Assembly (NCBI RefSeq): GCF_038095975.1
Contig: NZ_CP146003.1
Coordinates: 620,001-684,000, forward strand
Source: Mesomycoplasma ovipneumoniae
GTDB taxonomy: Bacteria; Bacillota_I; Bacilli_A; Mycoplasmatales; Metamycoplasmataceae
DNA: 64,000 nucleotides
Direction of reading: 5' to 3'
The translations under genes were made by a program, and so were the position numbers. Each line of letters opens with the position of its first letter. Position 1 is the first letter of the stretch. Of the stretch, positions 1 to 10,987 are shown piece after piece. The notes beneath the pieces were generated by a model. That model saw only the letters and a list, made by a program, of their open reading frames with translations, was not told the DNA's origin and searched no databases.

Positions 1-343
1 CGCGAATTTTTGCGAATTAGACTTTTTTCATAGTCAAAAAGCATGTTTACACCTAAATAATAAAAAAATTTGGCAAATTATTGGCAAAAATTTAAATAAT
101 TTAATATAACTTGCCGAAAAATAAATGCAAAATTTAAATTTTTATATTTAAATAATAAAAAAATTGCATTCTACTATTTTAGCATAAAAAAATTCTTTTT
201 ATTTTTTTTTAATTATTTTTTCAGGCCGTCTCTAAACAATGATTGCTTGAGATATTTTTTTTAGTCACCTTCTAAGCTGACCTAGAAAATACCATTCCTT
301 AGATAATCAAACAAACCAAACTAAAAAAGCTAAAATTTTACTT
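1..343. other. AT-rich non-coding stretch
   Basis: No open frame of useful length, RNA gene or clear repeat is visible on either strand, reading TGA as Trp. The sequence is runs of A and T with short palindromic patches. It precedes dispersed repeat copy A. Nothing functional can be assigned. Confidence 0.5.
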
Positions 344-867
344 GAAAAGCAAAATTATGAAATTTTTAAACTGCTTTTTTAGTTTAAAACACTAGCAAAA
401 ATCAAGTTATAACAAAATAACAAAAATCACAAAAAAATACAACTACTATTTAAACTCAATGCAAATAGAAAACTCGTTTTTATTTGCATCGAGCCTAAAA
501 AATATATGAAGTTTTGAAAGAACAATAACTAAAAGCCCTAAATTTGTAGATTTCTAAACGGGTAAATTCAAGGCATTCCATCATATTTAAAAATATAATG
601 GATAATTCGCATTTTCTGATTTTTTTATGACAAAACCATAACTAATTCCCCCTTAATTCAATATCAATTTATTAATTATTCTTAGTGATGCTTATTATAA
701 CATAATTTTTTCTTAGACCAAGCATTTTTTTTTTTTTTTTGCAAAAGCCTAAATTCAAAATAATAAAAATTATGATTTTAGGACAAAAACACGGATTTAC
801 CGGTATTTTTGCCTATTTGTATTCACTAAAAAGTGAATTTTTGCCATCAAGCTAGGAAACTTGGGAG
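344..867 (-). repeat. Dispersed RNA-encoding repeat, copy A
   Basis: This roughly 520-base stretch is highly similar to copies at 10358-10822, 17194-17652, 18992-19487 (inverted) and 31253-31895. It keeps all conserved blocks: the hairpin with tip CTCG (455-493), the conserved loop TTTCTAAACG, an outward promoter on the minus strand (-35 complement at 716-721, -10 complement at 694-699), a 16-base T tract (725-740) and the right-end block from 793 with ACCGGT and the terminal CCATCAAGCTAGGAAAC. The left terminal inverted repeat seen in copy E is not present here, so the copy is truncated at its left end. Confidence 0.85.
430..687 (-). ncRNA. Predicted structured RNA of repeat copy A
   Basis: Predicted transcript from the minus-strand promoter TTGGTC - 16 bases - TATAAT, with TG one base upstream of the -10. 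The RNA would carry AAGGGGG (648-654), the micro-ORF MVLS at 625-639, then three hairpins. The middle stem pairs GCCTTGAATTT with AAATTTAGGGC and differs from the other copies by G-U or compensatory changes. The start is inferred from the promoter and the end is set after the last hairpin; neither is measured. Confidence 0.45.
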
Positions 868-927
868 AAACATGTTTTAATAGTTGGAATAATTATACAT
901 TAATTTTGCAAAAAATAAAGAAAAATA

Positions 928-958
928 TTGATTTTGCACAAAAAAATAATTTTATAAG
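928..958 (+). promoter_or_regulatory. Possible promoter of the ABC transporter operon
   Basis: TTGATT at 928-933 and TATAAG at 953-958 are separated by 19 bases, slightly long for a sigma-70 type promoter, and lie about 80 bases before the first gene of the operon. In DNA this AT-rich such matches are common, so this is only a candidate. Confidence 0.25.
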
Positions 959-1036
959 AATTTTTTGATATTTTTTGATTTTTTCAATAAAAAAATATTT
1001 TTTTTGATAAAATTACAAAAGAGTACGTATAAACAT

Positions 1037-1474
1037 ATGACAAATTCAAAACCAACGTTAAAAACAAGGTTTCGGTATATTTTTTTAGGAAAACTACCTC
1101 TTGAACGAAAGTACCGTCCTAAAATCATCGAATACTTTTATTTATTTATTGGAAATTTTGTAATTTCTACTTTTTGAGTATTAGTTTTATTAGCTTTTGG
1201 AAAATATGAATGGAAAATTTCCGAAAATTGAAGTCTAATTTTATCTAACGAATTTAGTAGTTATTTTTGAAAATTCATAATATCTATTAGCATAACAGCT
1301 TGAGTTGTCAATATTTTCTTATGTATTCACTTGATTTACATTCTTTCAAAAACTGAAGATTATAAATGGGTGACATTTTTGTCAATTTTTACTAATATTT
1401 TTCCCTTTTTTAGCTTTTTTAGCTTAATTATTTCAGTTTTTGGCTTTTTTAAACACAAAATTGTTTTTAAATAG
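1037..1474 (+). CDS. Small membrane protein preceding the transporter lipoprotein
   Basis: A 145-residue protein, reading through five TGA (Trp) codons. The N-terminus is basic and is followed by three hydrophobic segments (roughly residues 36-58, 78-103 and 115-140), so it should be an integral membrane protein. No family is recognised. It ends 32 bases before the lipoprotein gene on the same strand and is probably the first gene of the transport operon. The ATG at 1037 was preferred; an in-frame ATG at 965 would add 24 residues rich in Phe and Lys but has no ribosome-binding site in front. Neighbourhood suggests an accessory membrane part of the ABC system, which is inference only. Confidence 0.6.
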
Positions 1475-1506
1475 ATGTAAAAGTGTTTTTTTTGAAAGGA
1501 ATTATC

Positions 1507-3972
1507 ATGAAGAAAATAACAAAATCAATTTTTGGAATGGTTTCTTTTAGCCCGCTTGCCTTAATAGCTTGTGGGGGTCCTGTAAACGAATTTGCACATA
1601 ATAAAGAAATTATTGTCGCCGTTGACCCAGCCCAGACAAATTATTGAAAACAAAATATTGAAGAATTTAACAAAACTGATTCAGCAACAAAAAATGGCTT
1701 TAAAATTAGAACTATTTCCAAAAATGTCTTTTCAGCACTAGATTTTTCAACAGTTGGACATACAGACACAAACAATACACCCGATATTTTTTATGCACCT
1801 CAAGACCGAATTACCGACTTAGTCCAAGGTGGGGCAGTTTCTTATCTTAATGATTTTTTACCTAATTTATTTGATGAAATTACAGCTCAAATTGGCGCAA
1901 CAGCGACAGAAAAAGAAAATATGAGAAATTTCGGGACTGTTTTTGGCCTAAAAGATAACAGAGTCCACTCAGAATTTGTTGGAATCCAACACAACAAAGA
2001 AGGAATTGTTCTAGCCTCAACAGAAAATGAAGACCAAACTCGGACAATTTTGCAAAATGCAGACACAGATTCGCTTGCCGAGCTTGTTGAAAAAGGTGAA
2101 GGTCTGTTTAGAATCCAAGACTTTTGGTACGGAAATGGTGTTCTTGCTGGTGCGCTTGAAAAAATTGCCCAGCGCGAAAATTTAAAAGACGAAGACGGAA
2201 AACCGTTGAATTTAATGTCCAAATTATTATATACTAAAAATAATCAGTTTACTTCTGGTCTTCTTCATAGCGATATTGATCCGGTTGTTGATTCGAATTT
2301 AAAACCTGAAAACAATGAATACCAGCAGTATTTCCGTGAAGCTTTTAAATCAGTGGCAAAAATTTACTACCCAGTTTTTAAAGCTGCTTATGAAAGTGAA
2401 GCTGATTATAAAAATTCAATTTGGTCGAAAAAAGGAATTTCACAGGCAGATTTAGCACAAATTATTAAATCTGATATGAATGTTACCCAAAATACAATTT
2501 TTCGGCTAATGAAAGAAAAGAAACTAAAATTTGCAATTATTGGAACTTGAGATGTGCAAAACTCAGAAAAATCTGCAAATGCCAAGTCTTTTTTTAACAT
2601 AACAAAAGCAACTAATGAAACTGATTTTAAACAAGCACTAGGTTCCTGATCTTTTTTGATCAACTCACGAAATAATTCATCTTCTCCTGAGCGAAAACAG
2701 GCCCTAAATGATCTTTTTAAAATAATGTTTTCGGCTAAAACAAACACCGCTTATTTCCAAGATGATTCAAAAATTCCGTTTGTAAAAGCGCTAACAAATC
2801 AAATCAAACAGGAAGTTGAAAAAATTAATCAACCTCTTAGTGTCAAGTTTGAAACACTTAAAAAAGACTTAGGGTATACAGACGATAATGAAATTGAAAA
2901 TGCAATAAATGCCCAAATTCAAAAAACAGCAAATCCAAAATATATTAATCAAACAGTTGAGTCAAATTGAGACAAAACAACAAATCCAGATGCTAGCTCA
3001 GAAGAAAATTATCTCACTTTTGGCGCTAGAATTGAAACAGACAATCTTGATGCCAGCCTAGTTGAAAGTGCTAATAAAATTAACAGTTTAATTGAAAAAT
3101 ACCAAAAATTTGCCGCAATCCGTAATACTTTGGCAACAATTTTTGGCCAAACAGATTTATCTAAATTCACCGGAAATGGTGAGAGCTGACAAATTGATCA
3201 GAGTTTTTTCAAAGTTGGAATTAAAGATGCAAAAGCTGGAAAATACGATCTTGATATTTCCCAAAGTGATACTACCGCTCATGTTCGTAAAGTTGAGGCT
3301 TTCCTTTTTGGTGCAAATGGTGATGAACAATCTGAAAAAGACCAAAAAATTGAAAAATACAGTAAATTAATTCTTGACAACAATCATGATCTTACAAAAC
3401 TTGAGGCAAGTATTACTGCTGAAATTAAAGAAATTCAAGAAAAAGCAAAATTAATTGCCAAAAATCCAGCTGCTGATGCAACAATTGAAAAAATTGCGCG
3501 TGCTTATTTAAATAATTATGTTAGTGCTGCCCTAATTCGCTCATTTGTTAGCCCTGAGACAATTAAGCAAACAAAAGCACAAAAAACTACCACAAAATCA
3601 GGTCAAACTGTTGACAAATACACCTTAGGTGATGCTGAAAAAATTATTAGTGAATACTTAAAATCAAAAAGTTTTGACAAAATTCTTAACGTAATTGACT
3701 CAGATAAGACAATTGAAAACCAAGGTGTTGGAATTCTTAATACTGATAATTCCCGTTTTGATCGCTCAAATCCGCAATTTAGTTCAACAGTTTGGGGTGC
3801 TTGAAATGATCAAACTTTTGGTTCAGAAGTTTTCCACAAAAGTGTTTTGGGCAAAATTAAAAACGAAGAAGATTTTGCCAAAATATTTTTTGACAAAGTT
3901 GCAATTGAATACTACAAAAAAATTCTTCTTGCAAACCAAGGAACTAGCAGGGTTATTGTAAATTTTAGTTAA
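1507..3972 (+). CDS. Lipoprotein, probable solute-binding component of a carbohydrate-type ABC transporter
   Basis: An 821-residue lipoprotein with signal peptide MKKITKSIFGMVSFSPLALI and lipobox LIAC|G, so it should be lipidated at Cys about residue 22 and anchored outside the membrane. AAAGGAATT precedes the ATG. The mature part begins with a segment typical of extracellular binding proteins (KEIIVAVDPAQTNYW, then a stretch ending PDIFYAPQDRI), which resembles the start of MalE/UgpB-type sugar-binding proteins. It is about twice their usual length. The gene lies directly upstream of two MalFG-type permeases and a MalK-type ATPase with almost no spacing, which supports a substrate-binding role. 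The substrate cannot be read from the sequence; sugars or sugar phosphates are likeliest. Several TGA codons are read as Trp. Confidence 0.75.
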
Positions 3973-3974
3973 AA

Positions 3975-4481
3975 ATGGGGCCTGTTTTTAAATTTAAGAT
4001 TAGTATACCAAAGTCACATTTTTATTCGCTAATTAGTTTAAGTGCTTTTTTATCAATCGCACTTATTAGTTGAATTTTAATCCCTTTTGTTTTTGGGACG
4101 CATTTAGATCAAATCAGTAAAACAAATCAGGAAAATCAACGCGAAATTTTAGCCTCAAATTTAGCAGCAGGAAAATTAAGTGCTTATATTGGGACAAATT
4201 TATTTGTGATTTTCTTTGGAATCTACCTTTTTTTGGCTTATTCAAAAGTAAAAATTGGCTATTTGTTCTACTTTTTTTGGATTTTTGTCTTTGGTTCAAT
4301 GGCCGGATATCCTTATTTTCAAGGAGCGGAAAAATTAAACAGTGCTGAATTAATAAGCGGAATTTTTATCTCTATTTTTTGTGGGTTGATTGTTGCTGTG
4401 TTGATTTATTCAGTCTACATTTACCGACTTAAACGAATTATTTCAAAATACAAATTAGCTAATGGCGGTTTTAATGCATAA
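3975..4481 (+). CDS. Four-segment membrane protein in the transporter operon
   Basis: A 168-residue protein with four hydrophobic segments (near residues 15-42, 73-93, 97-117 and 128-150). It starts two bases after the stop of the lipoprotein gene and its last 20 bases overlap the next gene's start, so translation is almost certainly coupled. No family is recognised. The position between binding lipoprotein and permease makes an accessory membrane subunit plausible, but nothing in the sequence proves it. One TGA is read as Trp. Confidence 0.75.
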
Positions 4482-7400
4482 ATTACAACTCTATAATTAT
4501 TATGGCAAGAAATTTGACACTATTATTGATATTGAAGCTAAAACGCTAAAATCTTATTATCATAGTGCAAAAATTACGCACTCAAGATTTTTAGATAAGA
4601 TCAAAATTCAAGAAAACATTGAAAAAGAGCTATTTTTACGGGCCAGGCAAACAATTCGCGATAATCTAAAACGCGAATTACATAGTCAAAAAATTGCCTT
4701 TAAAAATGAGCTAAAAGTTCTCAAAGACACTTATATTAAACTTAATTTTGCAGTTTCAGTCGAAAAATTGCTCAGTTTTGAAATTAAAAAAATCGAAAAA
4801 GAGCTCAAAAATCTTCGCAGTTGATTTAAAGATTTTTCAAAATCGCTCAACCAAACAGAAGATAGCCCGCAAGTCAAAGTTAAATTATTTGAAAAAACAA
4901 AAAAATCAACCTTAGAATCAGAAGTTGACTTAATAAAAAAGCACTTCATTTTCCAAGTTTGCCTAAATTATATTAGAAAATACCAAGATTTTGACTTTGA
5001 TCTAAATAAAATTAGCCAACTTCTTGATGAAGACGGCAAAAAATTTTTAGCCCAATCAAAACTAAAAAGTGATTTTTTTGTCAATTTTTATCAGCAAATC
5101 AAGCAAAAACAAGAAGAACTCTTAAAAAAATCAGCTTTGGCTAAAAAAAATTACACTGAAACTAAAGAATTACAAACTGACTTATATAAAAAAAGAAAAG
5201 CAAATTTAGAACTCAAAGCAAAACAAAAAATAATTTCGCTCGAATATAGTTATAAAAATGCAATCGATTTCCTAAAACAGCAAGCAAATCAGCAAAATGC
5301 AGCCCAAAAGGAATTAATTAGCGAAAAAAAGCAGGAAATTATTGCTTTTGAGTCCAAAAATATTAGCAAACTAAATGAATTTAAGCACGAAATTAATGCC
5401 CAAATTAGTAAAATTAGTGTTCAAAAGCAAAAATATCTTGCCTTTAGTTTGTCACAGACAAAAATAAATTTCCTTGATCAGGCAATTAAATTATTTTACG
5501 ACATTCAAAAAAATCAAAATTTTGAAATTCCTGATTTAGATATTTCCTTAGAAAATCACAGTCAAATTTTAAAAGACAAACAAGATTTTTTCCATAAATT
5601 AAAAGATGAAAATCAACAACTTTTTGATTTAATTAAAAGTCATTATTTTGGTTTTTATGGTAGTTTTTTGATAAAAAAACTGGCAAAATCAAGTCTAAAA
5701 TGGCAAATTTTGCTCCAAAAAGCTAAATATTTAAAACAATATTCATACAAAGGCCATTATCTTCAAGATCTAGGTTGGGCAACTAGAGAAAAAACAATTG
5801 AAGACTTTAAGACACGGATAAAATTTATAAATGAAAAAATTCTTGCAAAATACGAGCTAAAAGTTTTAAAATCAAGTCCAGATTTTAAAACTCAGCAAGA
5901 AGAAATTAAAACAAAAATCAGTGAAATCAAGCAAAATTATGTCGAAACTGTTGCAAAAAACAAAAAAAGGCTCCAGCAAAACGAAATTGCTAAAACTGCC
6001 TTTAAAAACTTGCAAAAACAAGCCAAAATTGCAAGAACTGACCAAAAAAGAACGCTGTTTTTAAGCTCAAAAATAACAAAATTCAAGCAAATTCTCAAAA
6101 CAAATAATTACCGTTATTTTAACGAACTAAAAGTTAACAAAAAAATTTATGAATCAAAAGCAAATGAAGCACTAAAATCTTATCCTGTTGAGACAATAAA
6201 AAACGTCCGTTTTATTAGCTTCTTTTTGAATTTAATCTTTCCAGGACTTGCTGAATTATTTGTATTTCGTCAGTTTATCAAAGGTTCTTTACTTTCAATT
6301 GTTAGTATAATTTGTTATGCTTTTATAATTCCCTTTTCATTTGGGGCTTACTGGTCAAAAATGGGCGGAATTCCGGGCTTTGCTGACTTAGGAGCAAATT
6401 TACACTCGCCCCGGGATGGTATTTTTACTGATGCACGTTTTTACCTTTTTGGTGGCGTCTTGTCGGTAATTTTAATGGCTTTTGTGCTAGTTTACTTTAT
6501 AATTGGGGCAATTTCGGCCTGAAGAATTGCAAAAGCAATGGAAGCTGGGGTTGTTCCGGGAAAATGACTCTATTCAAAACAGTGACTCCAGACTACCGGA
6601 TTTCCGTGAATGATTTCACTAATTGGTCATGCTTTAATGATTTTTATCGTTGCTGCACCAATAATTACTTCGGTTTTAATTTCTTTTACTGACTATGGTT
6701 ACAATCATGCTGCCCCAGGTCAGACGGTCAACTGAGTTGGGCTTAAACAATGAGGAAAATGGTGAGATTATCGCCAACTTGGACTGTTTCAATCACTAGC
6801 TTCAGTTCTTGGTTGGACAGCAATTTGGACAGTTTTATCAACACTTTTTCCGATTGGTTTAGGAATTTTAATTGCAATTTTAACAAATTCTTCCCGAATT
6901 AAAGGTAAAAAGATTTTTCGCTTAATATTTATTTTACCCTGAGCAGTGCCGGCGTTTGTTTCTTTGTCTTTTATTCGTTCAATGTTTGCCGCTGATTCAC
7001 AAGGTTATATTAATTTAATTTTAATTAATTTAGGACTTATTAAAGACGGAATTTCTTGACTAAACCAAATTGGTACGGCCCGAGTTTTACTGATTGTTGT
7101 CCAGACTTGAATTAGTTATGCCTTTATTTTTATGCTTGTTACCGGAAATCTGCAGGCAATTTCGGGCGAAATTTACGAAGCTGGTGCGGTTGATGGGGCT
7201 TCTAAATCGCAAATTTTCTGAAAACTGACGCTTCCCCAGCTACTTCTGGGAATTGCGCCGATGTTAATTGGACAATTTGTCGGCGCCTTTAATAACTTTA
7301 CAACAATTTCAATTTTCACAGGCGGTGGGCCAGCTTATGCAAATGCCTCCCCATTTGGTGAGGCCTCAACTGACATTATTATTTCTTGAGTGTTTAAACT

Positions 7401-7524
7401 AACAACTCAAGGAATAAAAATTGACGGACACCAAGCTTTTGCCGCCGCACTTTCAACACTGGCAGCGCTAATTAGTATTAGTTTTGCCCTTCGTGGTTTT
7501 ATAAAATCAATGCAAAGGAGATAA
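4462..7524 (+). CDS. MalF-type ABC permease with a giant N-terminal coiled-coil extension
   Basis: The 1020-residue frame is open throughout when TGA is Trp. Residues 1 to about 570 are almost entirely Lys, Glu, Gln, Asn, Leu and Ile in heptad-like patterns, predicting long cytoplasmic coiled coils. From about residue 580 (SFFLNLIFPGLAELFVF) the protein becomes a membrane protein with six or more segments. It holds the EAA-type ATPase-contact loop EAGAVDGASKSQIFWKLTLP typical of MalF/UgpA permeases. Ordinary MalF/UgpA proteins are about 300-500 residues, so the N-terminal half is an added domain. The start overlaps the preceding gene, and MalG-type permease and ATPase genes follow. What the coiled coil does is unknown; tethering the transporter to another protein or to the cytoskeleton is speculation. 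Confidence 0.8.
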
Positions 7525-7528
7525 AATT

Positions 7529-8464
7529 ATGAACTTATTAGTGTCAAAAATTGCTAGTTATGAGTTTGTTGCCAAAAATGCTAGTCCAAAAAAACGTCTA
7601 AATTTAAGTGATGAGCGCGATATTAAACCAATTGAGTTACTTTGAATTTTTCTTAATTATTTAATTTTAATTTCGTGGTCTGTTGTTGTTTTATTTCCAA
7701 TAGTTTCGCTAGTTATTGCTACTTTTAATGTTGCTAATACTCGACTTATTACAATTACACCGTTTGTTTTTGGTTTTGATAATTTCACTTATTTATTTAC
7801 TTCTGAACGGTCTTATTTTTTCTCTTGGTACGGAAATACGCTAACAATTGCGCTTTTAACGATGGTTATTTCAACTACCGCAGTTGCACTAAATAGTTAT
7901 GCTTATTCGCGTTTTCGCTTTAAAGGTTCAAAACATTCTTTGACAATAATTATGTTATTGCAAATGATTCCGGCAACTTCTTCGTTAATTTTTCTCTATA
8001 TTTTAGTCCAAATTGGGCAAATCGGCGGAATTTCACCAATATTTATGTTAGTTATTATTTACTCAGGTGGGGCTGTTTCTGGAAATACTTTCATGCTCAA
8101 AGCTTATTTAGATAGTATTTCCCGCGAACTTGATGATTCAGCAAAAATTGATGGCTGTTCAAATTTTGGTGTTTTTTTCAAAATTTTACTACCAGTTTTA
8201 CGACCTGCAATAATTATGGTTGCCCTTTGGTCTTTTTTAACACCATTTACCGATGTTATTTTACCAAGATTTGTGCTTTTCAATATTCAAGACTTAACTC
8301 TTGCTGTCGGGCTTGAAACTTTTATTAATGTTGAGCCAAAACATGTCAATGCTGGTGCTTATGCAGCTGGGGCTCTACTTGCAGCTCTTCCTGCGCTTGG
8401 TTTATTTATGTATTTACAAAAATACATAATTGGTGGACTTTCTGAAGGGGCGATTAAAGGTTAA
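7529..8464 (+). CDS. MalG/UgpE-type ABC transporter permease
   Basis: A 311-residue membrane protein with about six hydrophobic segments. The conserved EAA-type loop appears as DDSAKIDGCSNFGVFFKILL near residue 205, the part of MalG-family permeases that docks on the ATPase. AAAGGAGAT ends just upstream of the ATG, within the end of the previous gene. It pairs with the MalF-like protein to form the membrane channel and is followed two bases later by the ATPase gene. Size and loop are normal for the family; the transported sugar is not evident. Confidence 0.88.
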
Positions 8465-8466
8465 TT

Positions 8467-9666
8467 ATGGAAAAAAATAAAAAACTTTTTGAACTTGAAG
8501 ATCTTAATTTAGATTTAAATCAAATTGATTTAAATAAGATGGTTGCAAAAATTGGCCAACAACAAGAAGAAACAAAAGGTGCCAAAATTGTTCTTAATAA
8601 TGTCTCAAAAAAATATGAAGGTAATGACAAATATACACTCGAGGCAATCGATCTTACAATTGAAAGTGGTAATTTTTGCATCTTTTTAGGACCTTCAGGT
8701 TCAGGAAAAACAACGCTTTTAAGAATGATTGCCGGCCTAAATTCAATTACTCAAGGTGATTTAATTTTTAATGGCAAACGGTATAATAACCTGCCACCCC
8801 ATCAGCGAAATATTGCAATGGTTTTCCAGTCTTATGCCCTTTATCCACATTTGAATGTTTATGATAATATTTCTTTTGGACTTAAAATTGCAAAAGAAAG
8901 ACGCGACATTATTGACTCAAAAGTGAAAAATGTTGCCCAAATTTTAAAAATCAGCGACTATCTATACTCAAAACCACGTGATCTTTCTGGTGGCCAACGT
9001 CAAAGGGTTGCAATTGGACGGGCAATTGCTCGTGCACCGCAAGTTTTTTTAATGGACGAGCCACTTTCAAATTTAGATGCAAAATTACGTGAATCAATGC
9101 GCCGTGAAATTGTAAATATTCACCGAATGCTCAAAACTACAAGTATTTATGTAACTCATGATCAACTTGAGGCAATGACGATGGGAAACCAAATTGTAGT
9201 TTTTAATGACGGTAAAATTCAGCAAAATGGAACCGGAAAAGAATTATATTTTAAGCCTAAAAACACTTTTGTTGCCACATTTATCGGTTCGCCAACAATG
9301 AATTTATTCGATTGCGTTGTTGAAAACAACCAAATAAAAGCAAAAAAAGCGCCAATTTGATTTGAAGTTGACCAAAAATTGGCAAATTTATTAAGCCGAA
9401 ATCAAGAATTACAAGTCGGTTTTCGTTCTGAAGATATTTATCTAAATCAAAATCATGCCCAATTTGACGGTATTATTACTAATGTTGAGCTAATTGGTAA
9501 AGATCAACTTGTTGCAATTAAAGTTAGCGATCAACTTGAACTAATTTCCAACCAGAACAATATTTTTGAATACTTTTTAGACCAAAAAGTTAAAGTTAGT
9601 TTTAATTTAGAACGAATTCACATTTTTGATGCAATAACAAAGGAGCGAATTGATCTTGATAACTAA
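8467..9666 (+). CDS. MalK/UgpC-type ABC transporter ATPase
   Basis: A 399-residue ATPase that should energise import through the two upstream permeases. Walker A is GPSGSGKT (residues 75-82), the Q-loop follows at VFQSYALYPH, the signature is LSGGQ (173-177), Walker B is VFLMDEP (193-199) and the switch histidine is His231. After the nucleotide-binding domain there is a C-terminal region of about 150 residues that looks like the MalK/UgpC TOBE-type regulatory domain, including the segment VGFRSEDIYL. An N-terminal extension of about 35 residues rich in Asp and Leu precedes the usual start. One TGA near residue 298 is Trp. The gene begins two bases after the permease and overlaps the next gene. 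Confidence 0.92.
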
Positions 9667-10348
9667 TTTAGAATCACGAAGTGCCAAAATTTACTTTTTT
9701 ATTGCACCATATTTTACTCGTAAAGTTTTACAATTAATAAGTAAAATTTTACTTTTAATAATTATAATTTTCTCTTTTGTCCAAATTTGACAGTTTCTTG
9801 AACGAATTGATTGGGAAATTGATTTTGTTTCAAAAGGTAGTTTTTCTAATTTAACGACTCAAGAAATTACTGAAATTGCTAGAAGCAAATCAACTTCATT
9901 GCCACTTTGACCGATTTTTATTAGTCTTATCTCACTTGTTATTGTTTTTGGTTTTATTCTGTTTTTTTTAATTTTAGCCCAACATATTTATTTATGAAAA
10001 CAATTTGGCGATCTTAAAGGATTTTATAAATTTATTTTTACTTTATCTATAATTATTTTTATTTTAAGTTTCTTTATTGTCGCTCTTCAACCGGCTCAAG
10101 TTGAGCAAAATGTTAATGTAAAAATTGGCGAAACCACCGTCACAGATTCAATTTTTTCTGATTTCCCTAATTATACAAAAATGTGAATAAGTCTAATTTT
10201 TAGCTTTTTAATTTTGATTTTACAAATAAGTGCAAAATCAAAATTTGGGGCTCTTGAAAAAGACAAAACTTTAGCAAAAAAACCTTTTGAAACAAAAAGT
10301 CTTGAAGCAAAAATAAACCAAATTATCCAAAAAAATTCCAACAGCTAA
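9656..10348 (+). CDS. Membrane protein ending the transporter operon
   Basis: A 230-residue protein with four hydrophobic segments (near residues 18-42, 82-112, 121-143 and 177-195) and a basic cytoplasmic tail. It starts inside the end of the ATPase gene with a TTG codon. AGGAG lies at 9641-9645, so the TTG at 9656 is a good choice, though TTG at 9650 in the same frame is also possible. No family is recognised. Overlap with the ATPase gene shows that it belongs to the operon and it may be a further membrane partner of the transporter. Confidence 0.65.
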
Positions 10349-10400
10349 TTGTATTTAAACATTTTTCCCGAGTTTGCAAGCTTGAGGAGATAATTTTAAA

Positions 10401-10437
10401 AAAGTGTCCCGGTTTATTAGTTTTGGGCACTTTTTTT
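10401..10437 (+). terminator. Terminator-like hairpin at the left end of repeat copy B
   Basis: AGTG(T)CCC pairs with GGGCACT around a 14-base loop and is followed by seven T. It lies 50 bases after the transporter operon and probably terminates it. The same hairpin recurs at the left end of copy E (31287-31308), so this terminator belongs to the dispersed element rather than to the operon. Confidence 0.7.
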
Positions 10438-10509
10438 ACTTTTTTGCAAAAATTAATTACCTATTTTAAATCACTGGCAAAAATCAATTTATGGATAAAA
10501 CAACAAAAA

Positions 10510-10770
10510 TCATAAAAAACAACTACTATTTAAACTCAATGCAAATAGAAAGCTCGTTTTTATTTGCATTGAGCCTAAAAAACATATGAAGTTTTGAAAG
10601 AACAATAACTAAAAGCCTTAAATTTGTAGATTTCTAAACGGTCAAATTTAAGGCATTCCATCATATTTAAAAAATAATGGAAAATTCGCATTTTCTGATT
10701 TTTTTATGGCAAAAGAGATAGTTAAATCCTCCCTAATTCAATATTGACAATTTATTAATTTATTCTTAGT
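10510..10770 (-). ncRNA. Predicted structured RNA of repeat copy B
   Basis: Promoter spacing is 16 bases with an extended -10 (TGTTATAAT on the minus strand). The central stem GCCTTAAATTT/AAATTTAAGGC (10615-10654) is perfectly paired, as is the CTCAATGCAAATA stem at 10535-10573. The micro-ORF of the other copies is lost here: the ribosome-binding site AGGGAGG remains but the ATG has become ACT. Transcript ends are inferred. Confidence 0.4.
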
Positions 10771-10932
10771 GAAGTTTATTATAACATAATTTTTTCTCAG
10801 ACCAAGCATTTTTTTCTTTTTTTAAAATTAGTAGAAAAATTTAGACAACTAATTTTTATCTATGATTTTGTTTGTACCACTTTTGTTAATTGTTTGTAGT
10901 AATTTATTTTGTTTTGGTCTAAATTTGGTTGC

Positions 10933-10978
10933 TTAATTATAAAAAAGCCTCGCAAAAACGAGGCTTTTTTATAATTAA
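10933..10978. terminator. Strong bidirectional terminator
   Basis: A perfect 20-base-pair stem with core AAGCCTCG/CGAGGCTT, a six-base loop and T runs on both strands. It lies ten bases after the stop of the P102-like gene on the minus strand and should end that operon; it would also stop transcripts coming from the left. Confidence 0.92.
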
Positions 10979-10987
10979 AATTTGTGA

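Larger units (their letters stand above)
10358..10822 (-). repeat. Dispersed RNA-encoding repeat, copy B
   Basis: Same element as copy A in the same orientation. Its left end starts with CCCGAGTTTGCAAGCTTGAGG, a diverged terminal inverted repeat. The three hairpins, the conserved loop and the outward minus-strand promoter (-35 complement 10800-10805, -10 complement 10778-10783) are kept. The T tract is interrupted by one C and the right-end block with ACCGGT is missing, so this copy stops at the tract. Confidence 0.85.

Noticed and set aside
430..800. Dispersed repeats as a CRISPR array
   Set aside because: The copies are hundreds of bases long and kilobases apart, with no regular spacers and no cas genes.
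1507..3972. The operon lipoprotein as a thermonuclease-type lipoprotein, as found beside some mycoplasma ABC transporters
   Set aside because: No staphylococcal-nuclease-like catalytic motif was seen; the N-terminal part looks like a solute-binding protein.
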